Shown here piece after piece: positions 1 to 7,891 of a stretch of 32,237 nucleotides of DNA. Both the position numbers and the translations under genes were made by a program. The DNA is from JACKAQ01 sp020634975 [NCBI: Calditrichia bacterium] (lineage in GTDB: Bacteria > Calditrichota > Calditrichia > RBG-13-44-9), in assembly GCA_020634975.1 (NCBI GenBank), contig JACKAQ010000010.1, forward strand, positions 1 to 32,237, given 5' to 3'. Position 1 is the stretch's first letter. Every line of letters starts with the position of its first letter. The notes under the pieces were generated by a model, which was not told the DNA's origin, did no database searches, and saw only the letters and a list, made by a program, of their open reading frames with translations.

Positions 1-2
1 TT

Positions 3-59
3 TATCGGCTAAAAGCAGGTACTGCTGTCCAGTCGCGGAAGATGCTGCTGTTGAAATAA
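3..59 (+). CDS. C-terminal end of a T9SS-type secreted protein (5' partial)
   Basis: Only the last 18 codons are inside the window. They read through to a TAA at 57-59 and encode a peptide starting YRLKAG and ending RKMLLLK. This matches the last strand of the Por_Secre_tail-type sorting domain, and closely resembles the end of the GH81 protein in this same window (TRKMMLLK). Proteins with this tail are exported by Sec and then moved across the outer membrane by the type IX system. The catalytic or binding part lies to the left and cannot be identified. A strong terminator follows 36 bases after the stop, which supports this as a real gene end. Confidence 0.72.
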   Translation, partial: YRLKAGTAVQSRKMLLLK

Positions 60-94
60 TCGTATCTCAATATTCAATTGGTGAAATATTCAAA

Positions 95-128
95 CGGCGG
101 AAATGGATGTCATTTCCGCCGTGTTTTT
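95..128 (+). terminator. Rho-independent terminator after the T9SS-tail gene
   Basis: A perfect 10-bp stem (CGGCGGAAAT at 95-104 with ATTTCCGCCG at 112-121, 7-nt loop) is followed by a short T run at 124-128. It lies between the end of the plus-strand gene and the 3' end of the minus-strand NmrA-like gene, so it may serve both, but the T run favours the plus direction. Confidence 0.85.
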
Positions 129-244
129 ATATCCAAAATTCAACAAAATCCGGTTCCTGAATTCGGCTAATTGACAATTATCAATCCGAAATCATGGATA
201 AATGCCAACCGAAAAGTATTGGATTTATGTGCAAAAAAATTTGC

Positions 245-1120
245 CTAACCACTGATCGGTGATGATAACAACCGTGCAGCAGTGGCTTTGGCATCCACCG
301 CATTCCAGACGCCGGTTGCTGCCGTCGTTGCGGCAAATTCTGCAAAATCAGTTGCTTTTCTGCCCAATACTTTCTGGACATCGTTGGTGACAATCGAATT
401 TTTGTCAACCAAAACTTCGGTGAACAGATATTCAACCAACCAGATATAATCTTCCGGCACATGGTTTTCCCTCAGCGCCGATGTGTATTCGTCCATCGAA
501 ATGGCGCTGAATTGGATGTTTCTGCCGGTTGCGGCTGCGATTTCCCGAGTAATTTGTTTGAACGTCAGTTGCCGGGGACCGGTCAGTTCGTAAATTTGCC
601 CGGCATGTTGATCATCGAGCAGCGCAGCAACGGCAACATCGGCGATGTCATTTGTATCGACAAATGGAATCAACATATCGCCTTTTGGCAGTGCCACATG
701 CCCGGCAATAATCGGGTCCAAAAAGAAGCTTTCGCTGAAATTCTGGAAGAACCAGCTTGCCCGGACAATCGTCCATTTTACGCCCGCATTCATGACGATT
801 TGCTCACACAATTCCGCTTCTGTTTCCCCTTTTCCCGACAGCAAAACGATTTTCTGAATCCCGCTGTTAACTGCCAAGTCGGTAAACGCTGCGATTGCTT
901 CTTTTGCGCCGGGAACAGCCAGGTCCGGCTGAAAGGTGATGTAAACCGCGTTCATCCCATTCAGCGCATCTGCCCATGTGGATGGATCGTTCCAGTCAAA
1001 CGCTGGCGTTGCGTTTCGGGAACCGACCCGAACGCTGATGCCGCGATCGGTTAATCGCTCAACTACTTTTCTTCCCGTTTTTCCGGTGCCGCCGATGACC
1101 AATATTTTTGTATTTTCCAT
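245..1120 (-). CDS. NmrA-like / atypical SDR NAD(P)-binding protein
   Basis: The 291-residue product begins with an NAD(P)-binding Rossmann turn, GGTGKTGR, at about residues 9-16, in the GGTGxxGR form typical of NmrA/HSCARG and NAD(P)H:quinone oxidoreductase (YtfG/QOR2-like) proteins. The segment KIVLLSGKG and the later region around LTGPRQLTF also fit this family, whose members act as redox sensors or small-molecule reductases. No substrate can be assigned. The frame is open further upstream, but the ATG at 1120 directly follows AAAGGAGAATTTCTA and starts the Rossmann strand, so it is preferred. It lies 26 bases downstream of the DUF1772 gene on the same strand, and the AraC-type gene is next upstream, so the three may form a small regulated operon. 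Confidence 0.85.
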   Translation of the reverse strand: MENTKILVIGGTGKTGRKVVERLTDRGISVRVGSRNATPAFDWNDPSTWADALNGMNAVYITFQPDLAVPGAKEAIAAFTDLAVNSGIQKIVLLSGKGETEAELCEQIVMNAGVKWTIVRASWFFQNFSESFFLDPIIAGHVALPKGDMLIPFVDTNDIADVAVAALLDDQHAGQIYELTGPRQLTFKQITREIAAATGRNIQFSAISMDEYTSALRENHVPEDYIWLVEYLFTEVLVDKNSIVTNDVQKVLGRKATDFAEFAATTAATGVWNAVDAKATAARLLSSPISG

Positions 1121-1146
1121 TAGAAATTCTCCTTTTGTATAAATGA

Positions 1147-1638
1147 TTATTTTTCTGCGTGTCGCAAACACGCCATGATGAGTAATAAAAAAGATAGTGA
1201 TGAACACAACGTTCGGATCATGTTCAGGGTGTTCCATTTATTTTCAAATCCCAGCCGGAAAGACGCCATTTGCTCCGCGCTCATCGATTCGATGACCAAC
1301 GCTTCCAGCGTGTTGTTCAGCGGCACATTGCCGATAACGGTAACCGCCATAACGCCGGTCATGTATAAAATAGTTGCGGATAAAATGAGCCAGAATTCCA
1401 CAGTAACCGGTGTGTCGTAATTCATGTAGGTGAGCAGCGGCAACAGTATCACCAGCCCCATAAAAAAAATGAAAAAGGCCGGATTCAGTATTGCCCGGTT
1501 CATCGATTGAAAGGCGCTTAAATAATTTGGATCGCTGATTTTTTTCAGTCCTGGCGTAACGGATATCGACCAGGCATAAAATAAGCCGGCCATTAGTCCC
1601 AGCGATAAAGTGCTAAGGATCAGAAGTATGGTTTTCAC
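1147..1638 (-). CDS. DUF1772 (anthrone oxygenase-like) membrane protein
   Basis: A product of about 163 residues with four hydrophobic segments. The first begins right at the N terminus, and the ending KWNTLNMIRTL is characteristic of the DUF1772 family. Members are small integral membrane proteins; some fungal relatives are called anthrone oxygenases, but bacterial members have no proven role. Start choice: an ATG exists at 1653, but it has no ribosome site of its own. The GGAGG just inside it stands 8 bases before a GTG at 1636-1638, giving a protein that begins with K-T-I-L-L directly at the membrane segment. I therefore prefer the GTG. The NmrA-like gene follows 26 bases downstream, suggesting co-transcription. 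Confidence 0.82.
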   Translation of the reverse strand: MKTILLILSTLSLGLMAGLFYAWSISVTPGLKKISDPNYLSAFQSMNRAILNPAFFIFFMGLVILLPLLTYMNYDTPVTVEFWLILSATILYMTGVMAVTVIGNVPLNNTLEALVIESMSAEQMASFRLGFENKWNTLNMIRTLCSSLSFLLLIMACLRHAEK

Positions 1639-1766
1639 TGGTTTTGCCTCCATATTTAACGTTCAGGGCAAAACTAATGGCTTTTCAATCGATAAAATTG
1701 AACAAAACCGTCAAAATGATTTGAAAATAAATTGAAGTGGGGAGCGCCGTTCGATTGCGGCGCAAA

Positions 1767-2546
1767 TTAAAGTTGGATGTGTTGCAAAAATTCTTTGGGG
1801 GTTTTTCCGGTATATCGTTTGAAGGAGCGGATAAAATGCGACTGATCGGCGAAGCCGTTATCGTAGCCGATTTCTGTTAAGTTCACATAATCCGCTTCGG
1901 TCATTTGCTCCATTGCGGAACGAAACTGAATGATTTTGGCAAATTGTTTGGGCGTTACGCCGATCTCTCTGAGAAAATGCCTTTCCAGCGTTCGTTCGGC
2001 AACGCATAGTTTATCGCGAAGTTCTTTGATGCTGATCGTCCCGCTCGATTTGAGGATGAGGTTGATCGCCAGTTTTATCCGGTAATCCGGATTGATCGAT
2101 GCGTTTTTGAGCAACTCGTTAAAATACTCGGCGATCACTGCTTTCATGCTTTCCCAATCATCGAACTGCGCTAACTTATCCAACGTTTTTTGGGTGTTTA
2201 CATTTTCCACTTGCCGGAGATCGTAACAATCGTCCATTAAAATTTGGGGATCAACGCCCAGTAAAATCCGCACCGCGAACGGATACAGCCGGATACAAAA
2301 TAATTTGTAAGCACCTTTAACATCCAGCGTGATGGGCTCAACCGTTTGCCCGTATAAATAAAATTCCGACAACTTTTTCCCTCTGGGCATTTGGTAAAAC
2401 GGATGGGTTGATTGCGAATACACAATTCCCGCAAAGCCATCGGCGTAAAACGGCAGCTTTTTTTCGGTGTGTAATTCGTCCGATTCCATTACAAAAATAT
2501 CTTTTCCGAAAGGCTCGATATTTTTGTGCATTGTCAGTTGTTTCAT
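1767..2546 (-). CDS. AraC-family transcriptional regulator
   Basis: The 259-residue cytoplasmic protein has a C-terminal double helix-turn-helix of the AraC/XylS type at about residues 150-255: an ISIKELRDKL first helix region, CVAERTLERHF recognition helix, then the signature GFADQSHFIRSFKRYTGKTPKEF. The N-terminal 130 residues resemble the DUF6597-like sensing region often joined to this HTH. An upstream in-frame ATG at 2588 exists, but the ATG at 2546 has GAGGA 5 bases ahead, and the longer form would begin inside a terminator hairpin. It is transcribed toward the DUF1772 and NmrA-like genes, which are its most likely targets by position. The ligand cannot be told from sequence. Confidence 0.9.
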   Translation of the reverse strand: MKQLTMHKNIEPFGKDIFVMESDELHTEKKLPFYADGFAGIVYSQSTHPFYQMPRGKKLSEFYLYGQTVEPITLDVKGAYKLFCIRLYPFAVRILLGVDPQILMDDCYDLRQVENVNTQKTLDKLAQFDDWESMKAVIAEYFNELLKNASINPDYRIKLAINLILKSSGTISIKELRDKLCVAERTLERHFLREIGVTPKQFAKIIQFRSAMEQMTEADYVNLTEIGYDNGFADQSHFIRSFKRYTGKTPKEFLQHIQL

Positions 2547-2561
2547 AGCTTCCTCAATCCT

Positions 2562-2603
2562 AAAAAAATAAATGCCTCCGGTCATCAAATGCTAACCGAA
2601 GGC
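2562..2603 (-). terminator. Rho-independent terminator ending the metacaspase operon
   Basis: Read on the minus strand, GCCTTCGGT (2603-2595) pairs with ACCGGAGGC (2582-2574) as a 9-bp stem with one G-U pair and a 12-nt loop, followed by the T-rich stretch ATTTATTTTTTTA. It begins 30 bases after the stop codon of the second metacaspase and separates it from the AraC-type gene, whose ribosome site starts only a few bases further on. Confidence 0.82.
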
Positions 2604-2632
2604 GTTGTTTCACATCTGATGTCCCGCTAAAA

Positions 2633-4669
2633 TTAGCGGATCATAAACGATAATTTTTTGCTCGTCCAGTCGCCAACAGATTTGGGTTTGATCACTTCCG
2701 CGTTCCGCGATCCGCCCCACGCGAGATTGAGCAATTGGTCCATCGGTGATTTTGGTGCCGTCGGCACACTGCGGTAACCGCTTTGCGTCAGCGAAAAGAA
2801 ATCGGTCGGCTGGGTTGTGGCGATCACTTTCAACACATTCAACCCTTGCGGTGGCGTAATGCGCATGTGATACGATTTGATATTTTCACCGGGCGGCATC
2901 GGGCTGTCCTGTGCGCCTTCCGCCGGGAATCGCAAATAAACCCCGCCATCCGTTGCCAAATCGAGCAAATAAACATGCACCGGTTGGGTCGATTTATTGG
3001 TGATGGTCAACTGAATAATGTTGCCCTCGTTCAATTCCATCAACCCTTCTTCGGTGGTTTCCAGCGCCAGCGGATTGATAATTTCCACGTCACCGAATGC
3101 GTCTTCCTCTGCTTTTTCCCAACGTTCAACCGTAAATTCGATGTTGAGCGATGATGCCTTGTTTTCCAGTTGCAGCACGTTCAATCGCCGGGCTTCTTTG
3201 GTGAGCACGTCCATCAGTTGATCGGTGGCGTCTGATGCTGCTGCATCAATTTTTTTCAGCGGAAACTGATCGGGACGTTCCAGCACCATCGAGCCGCCAT
3301 CGAGAAAAACACGGATGTCGTATCGCTCGTTCGCTGCAACAGATTTGATCAAATCTTCGCGATTGCTGTGTTTTTCCACCGCGGATTTAACTTTGGTGTT
3401 GATCGCCGCATTTCCCGCCAGATCAAACAATACCGGCATTCGCAGATCGCCGTATTGATGGGCGATTTCGAACGCTGCGGCATTTTTGGGAATATCGCCG
3501 CTGCGTTCCAGCACTTTCGCTGCCGCCTGAAACGGCTTCAGAGCGGTGATCTCAATTTTGCCCAACAAATTGCTTTCCTGATCTGTGGAAGTGGTGCCGG
3601 GTTTGTAAACCGCATAAATCGAACCGACAGTTACGCCGTGCGCCTGACCGGCGTTGAGCACCACTTTTTCGGCGTTATTATCGCTGGTAATTTCCACAAA
3701 TCGTTCAATTTTGCCCAAATTGCCAAACAATTGCGCGTCACGGCGCGAGCCTTCGATTTGGGGATTTTGGGTGGAAAATTCCGCGTTCACTTTGGTGTAA
3801 ACATCATACATCATTGCACGATAGGTGATGTTCGGGTTGGTGCGGATCACCTCGTTGATCGCCGAGGTCATCGCGCCGTGCCCGTTGTGTTCGTAAGCAT
3901 ATTCTTTATCTTTACATGCGGAAACCAGCACGTAATTCAAATTTGGCGGCAGAAACCCGGTGCGTCCGTCGTTAGCGTTGGCATTCGGAACAGCGCGTTC
4001 TTCGCCGATGGACGGCGCCAAACGCGGCACTGCGGTTGCCGGAGTGGCATCTTCGCCGCGAAAGCCGGAGCCGGAACTGCAGCAATCGAGGATGATGGTC
4101 ACATTGTCACTTTTTTGGGTGAGTTGGGTGAGCAATTGCTCCAGTTCGTCGTCGCGAATATCGCTGACTTTGCCGGCGGGATCGCGGCTGTCGTGCGTGA
4201 CCAGTGTTTCGTCCATGCCGTCGGATTCGTCGCTGTTATCATCCGTCGTTCGCGAACCGTGACCGCTAAAATAGAATAAAATCTGGCTGTCTTTTGTGGC
4301 ATTTTTGATCAGGAATTCCTCAAATTGCCCCAAAATATTGGCTTTTGTGGCGTCTTCGTCCAACAACATTTTGATATTCGAAGGCTGGTAACCGAACACA
4401 TCTTTGATCAGATTTTCCATCATCAGCGCATCGTTTACACAGCCTTTCAACTGGAATTTCGCCGGTAAATTCGGATATTTGTTGATGCCAACGATCAGTG
4501 CAAAATTGTTGTTGCTATTCCCCGGCGCAGCTGATTCGGTGTTCGATACCGTTGTTGTTGCAGCGGCGGGTGCAGCAGTTGAGGCATCCTTCTTTTCGGA
4601 CGCACTGTTGCCACAGCTCAACAGCGAAAGCATCAAAATAAATATAAACAATGGCTTAAATGGATTCAT
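2633..4669 (-). CDS. Metacaspase-like (C14) lipoprotein with DUF4384 domain, copy B
   Basis: The 678-residue product has a lipoprotein signal (LSLLSC, lipidated Cys19), then an Ala/Thr/Ser-rich linker to about residue 50. A caspase p20-like domain spans about 55-330. The catalytic pair is visible: His137 in YFSGHGS and Cys197 in DCCSSG. The GCVND motif (about 76-80) and DGMDETLV...DSRDP (about 150-163) are typical of type I metacaspases and bacterial orthocaspases, which cut after Arg or Lys rather than Asp. A DUF4384-like beta domain lies at about 540-630. Start ATG follows AGGAG with 6-base spacing. It lies 30 bases downstream of a second copy with the same plan, so the two are probably one operon, closed by a terminator. 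Likely anchored in the envelope and facing the periplasm or outside; substrate unknown. Confidence 0.92.
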   Translation of the reverse strand: MNPFKPLFIFILMLSLLSCGNSASEKKDASTAAPAAATTTVSNTESAAPGNSNNNFALIVGINKYPNLPAKFQLKGCVNDALMMENLIKDVFGYQPSNIKMLLDEDATKANILGQFEEFLIKNATKDSQILFYFSGHGSRTTDDNSDESDGMDETLVTHDSRDPAGKVSDIRDDELEQLLTQLTQKSDNVTIILDCCSSGSGFRGEDATPATAVPRLAPSIGEERAVPNANANDGRTGFLPPNLNYVLVSACKDKEYAYEHNGHGAMTSAINEVIRTNPNITYRAMMYDVYTKVNAEFSTQNPQIEGSRRDAQLFGNLGKIERFVEITSDNNAEKVVLNAGQAHGVTVGSIYAVYKPGTTSTDQESNLLGKIEITALKPFQAAAKVLERSGDIPKNAAAFEIAHQYGDLRMPVLFDLAGNAAINTKVKSAVEKHSNREDLIKSVAANERYDIRVFLDGGSMVLERPDQFPLKKIDAAASDATDQLMDVLTKEARRLNVLQLENKASSLNIEFTVERWEKAEEDAFGDVEIINPLALETTEEGLMELNEGNIIQLTITNKSTQPVHVYLLDLATDGGVYLRFPAEGAQDSPMPPGENIKSYHMRITPPQGLNVLKVIATTQPTDFFSLTQSGYRSVPTAPKSPMDQLLNLAWGGSRNAEVIKPKSVGDWTSKKLSFMIR

Positions 4670-4699
4670 TTGCGGCTCCTGAGTAATTGTTAATTCCGG

Positions 4700-6715
4700 T
4701 TACTTGCCCACTTTTACGATACGCATGGTGGTTTCCCAATCCTGCTGATTGACCAGCCGGTAATCGCCCCGGGAAACGCCCTGCATCGCCTGACCGAACA
4801 ATTGACTGAGCGGATCGGCGGGCACTTCGTCCACGCTTTTGATGGCTTCGCTGGCCAGCATGTGAAAATCAACCGGTGTTTTGGTGGCGAATACTTTGTA
4901 CACATCAGTGCTGGCATTTTTGCCATCGGGCACTTTGGCGCGGAGCATCACGTTTATTTCACGACCCTTTTCCAACCGTTCGTTGCTGCCGCGTTCGTAT
5001 GGGAAAACCACGTTCACGGTGCCGTCGTTGGAGAGCACTGCGAGATAAATATACAGCGGCTTGTCTGAGGAGTTGGTGATTTTCGCGGTGACGATTTCGC
5101 CGCTGCGAACATCCGCATCCGATTGATCGATGTTCGCGAAAACGTTGCGGGAATTGCCTTCTTCGCCGGTCAAAATTTCCAGTTTGATGCGGTTCTGCGA
5201 TGCCGGATTATCAATCGACAGTGTGTTGAACCACTTTGCCCATTGGCTCATGCGCGTTTCCATTTTCGGCAGATTTTCGGCGGTCGCCGGAAGGGGCGGG
5301 GAGAGTTCGCTGCCGTCACCGGAAATCCAGTGGATGTTGCCGTCTTTTTCTTCCAGCAAAATATGGTAGCCGTTTTCGGAATCGAGTGCTTTCAGATAGG
5401 ATTGATTCGCGAGCTTTGTTTTCAACTGTTGCAACACCGGCGAACTGCCCGCATTTTTGAAATACACCCGCAGCGCCAGATTGGGATAATTTTGCTCTGT
5501 GACGATCGCGCGGGAATTATCCGCGATTTTTGCGCCGGAAATGCGCTCGCCTTCGGCGTAATAGCCTTCCACTTTTTTGAGTTTGAATGTGGCGGTGGCG
5601 GTACTCAAATCGTCAAAATTTTTGGTGCCGGGAGGGAAAACCGCAACCGTGCTGCCAACCGTCAATCCGGAAAGTTGTCCGGCATCCAGTCGTACGCCTT
5701 TGCTGCCCACCGGTTGCGCCAAAATGTAGCTTTGGGCGACACTTGATCCGTCGTTGAACACAAAATTATCGAGTGTGGTGCCTTCAATTTGCGGTTCCTG
5801 ATTGGGGAAGTAGAGCTGCACACTGCCGCGAACTTTGTCCATTACATCGCGATAAGTGACACCCTCCGGTGAGTTACGAATGGCGTCGGTCAAGAAATGA
5901 GTGAGTGCGCCCTGTTCCTGTCCGCTGGATTTCAAATATTCAAAAGCGGTTTGTTTGGCGAGACATGCGGAAATCAGCACATAATTTACGTTCGCCGGAC
6001 GCAGGTCATTTTTGCCTTCCGGCATGCCGCGAGTGGCCGCGCTTGCCGGTTGTGCCGGCGGCGTGCGCAAATCCGCTTCCACATATCGCGAATTCCCCGA
6101 GCCGCGCGAAATGGTGCCGGAGTGGCAGCTATCAAAAATATAGCTGACGTTTTTGCATTTTGCGGAAAGCCCCATCAACAATTCATTGAGCTGATCATCG
6201 CTGATGTCAAAGGTTGTCCCTTCGGGATCGCGGCTGTCATAAGGCACGATGGTTTCGTCCCAACCGTCCGGCTCGTCGCCGTTTTCTTCATCTTTCATCA
6301 TTGAGCCATGTCCGCTGTAATGAAAAACGATGATGTCGTCACGCTGCGCCTGATCGATCAGATGGGTTTTGAACGCATCGATAATGCCCTGATGGGTTGC
6401 CCGTTCATTGGTCAAAATGCGGATGTTGCTCTGCGGAAACTGGAATTTGCTGACCAGCAGATTTTCCATATCTTTCACATCATTCACGCAGCCGGAAAGT
6501 GATGACACGCGATCGGGATATTTGTAATTATCGATGCCCACCAGCAGCGCAAATTTCTGCGGTTCGCGGGTCGGTTCGGGATAATCATGCTGAATCGGCT
6601 CGATATTGCCGGTATCCGGCGTGCTGTTTTGCGGCGGCGGCGCATCTTTGGAACATGCAACCAGCAGCAGCGAAACCGTAATTATTGAGAACATTAATCG
6701 CTGATGGATCTTCAT
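4700..6715 (-). CDS. Metacaspase-like (C14) lipoprotein with DUF4384 domain, copy A
   Basis: The 671-residue product repeats the plan of its downstream neighbour: lipobox LLVAC (Cys21), Pro-rich linker, metacaspase domain at about 53-330, and a DUF4384-like domain at about 535-625. The dyad is His136 in HYSGHGS and Cys197 in the canonical DSCHSG. SGCVNDV and DGWDETIVPYDSRDP are also present, so the protease core looks intact. Residues between about 330 and 520 form a less familiar linker region shared in outline with copy B, including an LxAGQxxGxTVGS motif. The ATG is preceded by AAAGGA at 6-7 bases. A long inverted repeat sits between this gene and the coiled-coil gene upstream. Probably an ancient tandem duplicate of copy B. 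Confidence 0.92.
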   Translation of the reverse strand: MKIHQRLMFSIITVSLLLVACSKDAPPPQNSTPDTGNIEPIQHDYPEPTREPQKFALLVGIDNYKYPDRVSSLSGCVNDVKDMENLLVSKFQFPQSNIRILTNERATHQGIIDAFKTHLIDQAQRDDIIVFHYSGHGSMMKDEENGDEPDGWDETIVPYDSRDPEGTTFDISDDQLNELLMGLSAKCKNVSYIFDSCHSGTISRGSGNSRYVEADLRTPPAQPASAATRGMPEGKNDLRPANVNYVLISACLAKQTAFEYLKSSGQEQGALTHFLTDAIRNSPEGVTYRDVMDKVRGSVQLYFPNQEPQIEGTTLDNFVFNDGSSVAQSYILAQPVGSKGVRLDAGQLSGLTVGSTVAVFPPGTKNFDDLSTATATFKLKKVEGYYAEGERISGAKIADNSRAIVTEQNYPNLALRVYFKNAGSSPVLQQLKTKLANQSYLKALDSENGYHILLEEKDGNIHWISGDGSELSPPLPATAENLPKMETRMSQWAKWFNTLSIDNPASQNRIKLEILTGEEGNSRNVFANIDQSDADVRSGEIVTAKITNSSDKPLYIYLAVLSNDGTVNVVFPYERGSNERLEKGREINVMLRAKVPDGKNASTDVYKVFATKTPVDFHMLASEAIKSVDEVPADPLSQLFGQAMQGVSRGDYRLVNQQDWETTMRIVKVGK

Positions 6716-6750
6716 AATTTATCCTTTTTGGGGAGGTGGAAATCAGTTTT

Positions 6751-6821
6751 GCCGGAAAGGCGCAAAGTCCGCAAAGTCGAACCAAATCAATCTAACTTTG
6801 CGTTTTTTGCGCCTTTGCGGC
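6751..6821. repeat. Imperfect inverted repeat rich in GCGCAAAG
   Basis: The arms at 6751-6777 and 6795-6821 match at 23 of 27 positions when one is reverse-complemented, with a 17-bp spacer. It occupies the gap between the coiled-coil gene and metacaspase A, about 35 bases upstream of the metacaspase start. Transcribed, it would form a long hairpin. It looks like a short non-coding repeat family member rather than a terminator, because no U run follows. Confidence 0.7.
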
Positions 6822-6836
6822 GATTGTTCAAAAATT

Positions 6837-7541
6837 TCAATTGGCGTTATTGGCGATGATGACACCGACAAACACACCGGCGGTAAAACCGAGCGGATAT
6901 GATAAGCTGCGAAATAATTTGGTATACCACGGGTCAGATAAAATTTCCGATTTGGTTTTATACAGATCGCCGCGTTCGCGAAGCGCATCATTCATTTCTT
7001 CCAAAACGGCAATTTTTTGATCTTTGATGCCCAGCGCCGTTTCCATTTCGCCGATGAGCTGGTTGTTCAATTCCGCCTGTTTGCGGTAACCGCTGAGGGT
7101 TTGCTCCAGCGCCGGAACCAGCCGGATTTTCTGGGCGTAATCGTTAATCCATTTTCCGGTGAGCAAAAATCCCGCCGTGCCGTTGCCATCGGAAACGCGA
7201 TAGGTTTGATCCGCCCGCAGCAAGAAATCAACCCGTAAAATGGTCGGTGTTGGCACTTCGTCCAAACCGCGCGAGAGCGGTTCGTCCATCGGCAGCGAAT
7301 CCAGCGAGCCACGGGATGTTGAATCGCTGAGCAATTTACGCAACTGTTCATCGTTGCGACGCAACTGCTCTTTTAACCGCGAATCGATATCGCGAGTGGT
7401 CGGCAGATCAGTTCCCTGGGCCACCGCCAAGTTGCCCCAACACACCACGACCAGAATCCAGACTGTCCAGCGTGCCGCGCGTGAAATTTGCCAAAAAGTC
7501 GATATCGCTATCGATATTGGGAATAGATTCTTTGATTTCAT
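6837..7541 (-). CDS. Coiled-coil protein with signal anchor and C-terminal membrane segment
   Basis: I do not recognise a family. The 234-residue product has a hydrophobic stretch at about residues 24-41 (ending LAVAQG, a plausible signal peptidase site), a charged region rich in Arg, Asp and Ser at 45-95, a predicted helical region at about 140-195 (including KDQKIAVLEEMNDAL), and a second hydrophobic segment at about 213-231 near the C terminus. The first 134 bases overlap the end of the upstream gene in another frame. The ATG at 7541 is preceded by GAGGG at 8 bases, so this start is workable although it gives an unusually long 23-residue stretch before the signal. It is the last gene before the inverted repeat and the metacaspase pair. 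Confidence 0.62.
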   Translation of the reverse strand: MKSKNLFPISIAISTFWQISRAARWTVWILVVVCWGNLAVAQGTDLPTTRDIDSRLKEQLRRNDEQLRKLLSDSTSRGSLDSLPMDEPLSRGLDEVPTPTILRVDFLLRADQTYRVSDGNGTAGFLLTGKWINDYAQKIRLVPALEQTLSGYRKQAELNNQLIGEMETALGIKDQKIAVLEEMNDALRERGDLYKTKSEILSDPWYTKLFRSLSYPLGFTAGVFVGVIIANNAN

Positions 7542-7821
7542 CCAGATTGCCCTCGCCTTCGTTAATTAATTCCTGAACACCTGTGAGCTTGTTTTTCAAT
7601 TCTGCAATCTTTTGCAGGCTCATTTTTTCCCGTTTGGTGATGTCCTCGTATTGCTGGCTCAACATTTCGATCTGCTTTTCTTTCTGATCGATCATTGCCT
7701 GCAACTCTTTGAGCATTCGCGCTTTATCGCTAAAAAAGCTCTGGTAAACCGAGTTCCCGACAGCCAAAACAGCTACTATTGTGATAATTTTTCCGATCGT
7801 CGTTTGCAAAAATCCAGACAT
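7408..7821 (-). CDS. Small membrane-anchored coiled-coil protein
   Basis: The 137-residue product has one N-terminal membrane segment (about residues 8-27, IGKIITIVAVLAVGNSVYQ), then a strongly heptad-like region from about 33 to 85 (KARMLKELQAMI..., KEKQIEMLSQQYEDI, LQKIAELKNKL), and a short Gly-rich end. The start is firmly set by GGAGG 7 bases before the ATG. No enzymatic motif is seen, so a structural or scaffolding role in the envelope is the best guess. Its last 44 codons overlap the next gene. The NlpC/P60 gene lies 70 bases upstream on the same strand. Confidence 0.75.
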   Translation of the reverse strand: MSGFLQTTIGKIITIVAVLAVGNSVYQSFFSDKARMLKELQAMIDQKEKQIEMLSQQYEDITKREKMSLQKIAELKNKLTGVQELINEGEGNLDEIKESIPNIDSDIDFLANFTRGTLDSLDSGRGVLGQLGGGPGN

Positions 7822-7891
7822 GTGTTCTCCTCCGGCATATTAAAATGTTATGTGAAAAACCAAAAAATGCGGTGCGGCAAGTCAATTGCAA

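Noticed and set aside
1121-1237. Longer N terminus for the NmrA-like protein
   Set aside because: The extra 39 residues would run back into the end of the DUF1772 gene and precede the Rossmann strand; AAAGGAG sits just before the ATG at 1120.
2547-2588. Longer N terminus for the AraC-type regulator
   Set aside because: The upstream ATG at 2588 lies within the terminator hairpin and has no ribosome site, while the ATG at 2546 has GAGGA at the right distance.
3368-4279. Open frame of 303 codons on the plus strand
   Set aside because: Antisense to metacaspase B, with the repetitive Phe/Arg/His/Gly make-up of a shadow frame. No ribosome site or motif.
5123-5746. Open frame of 207 codons on the plus strand
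   Set aside because: Antisense to metacaspase A; same shadow composition.
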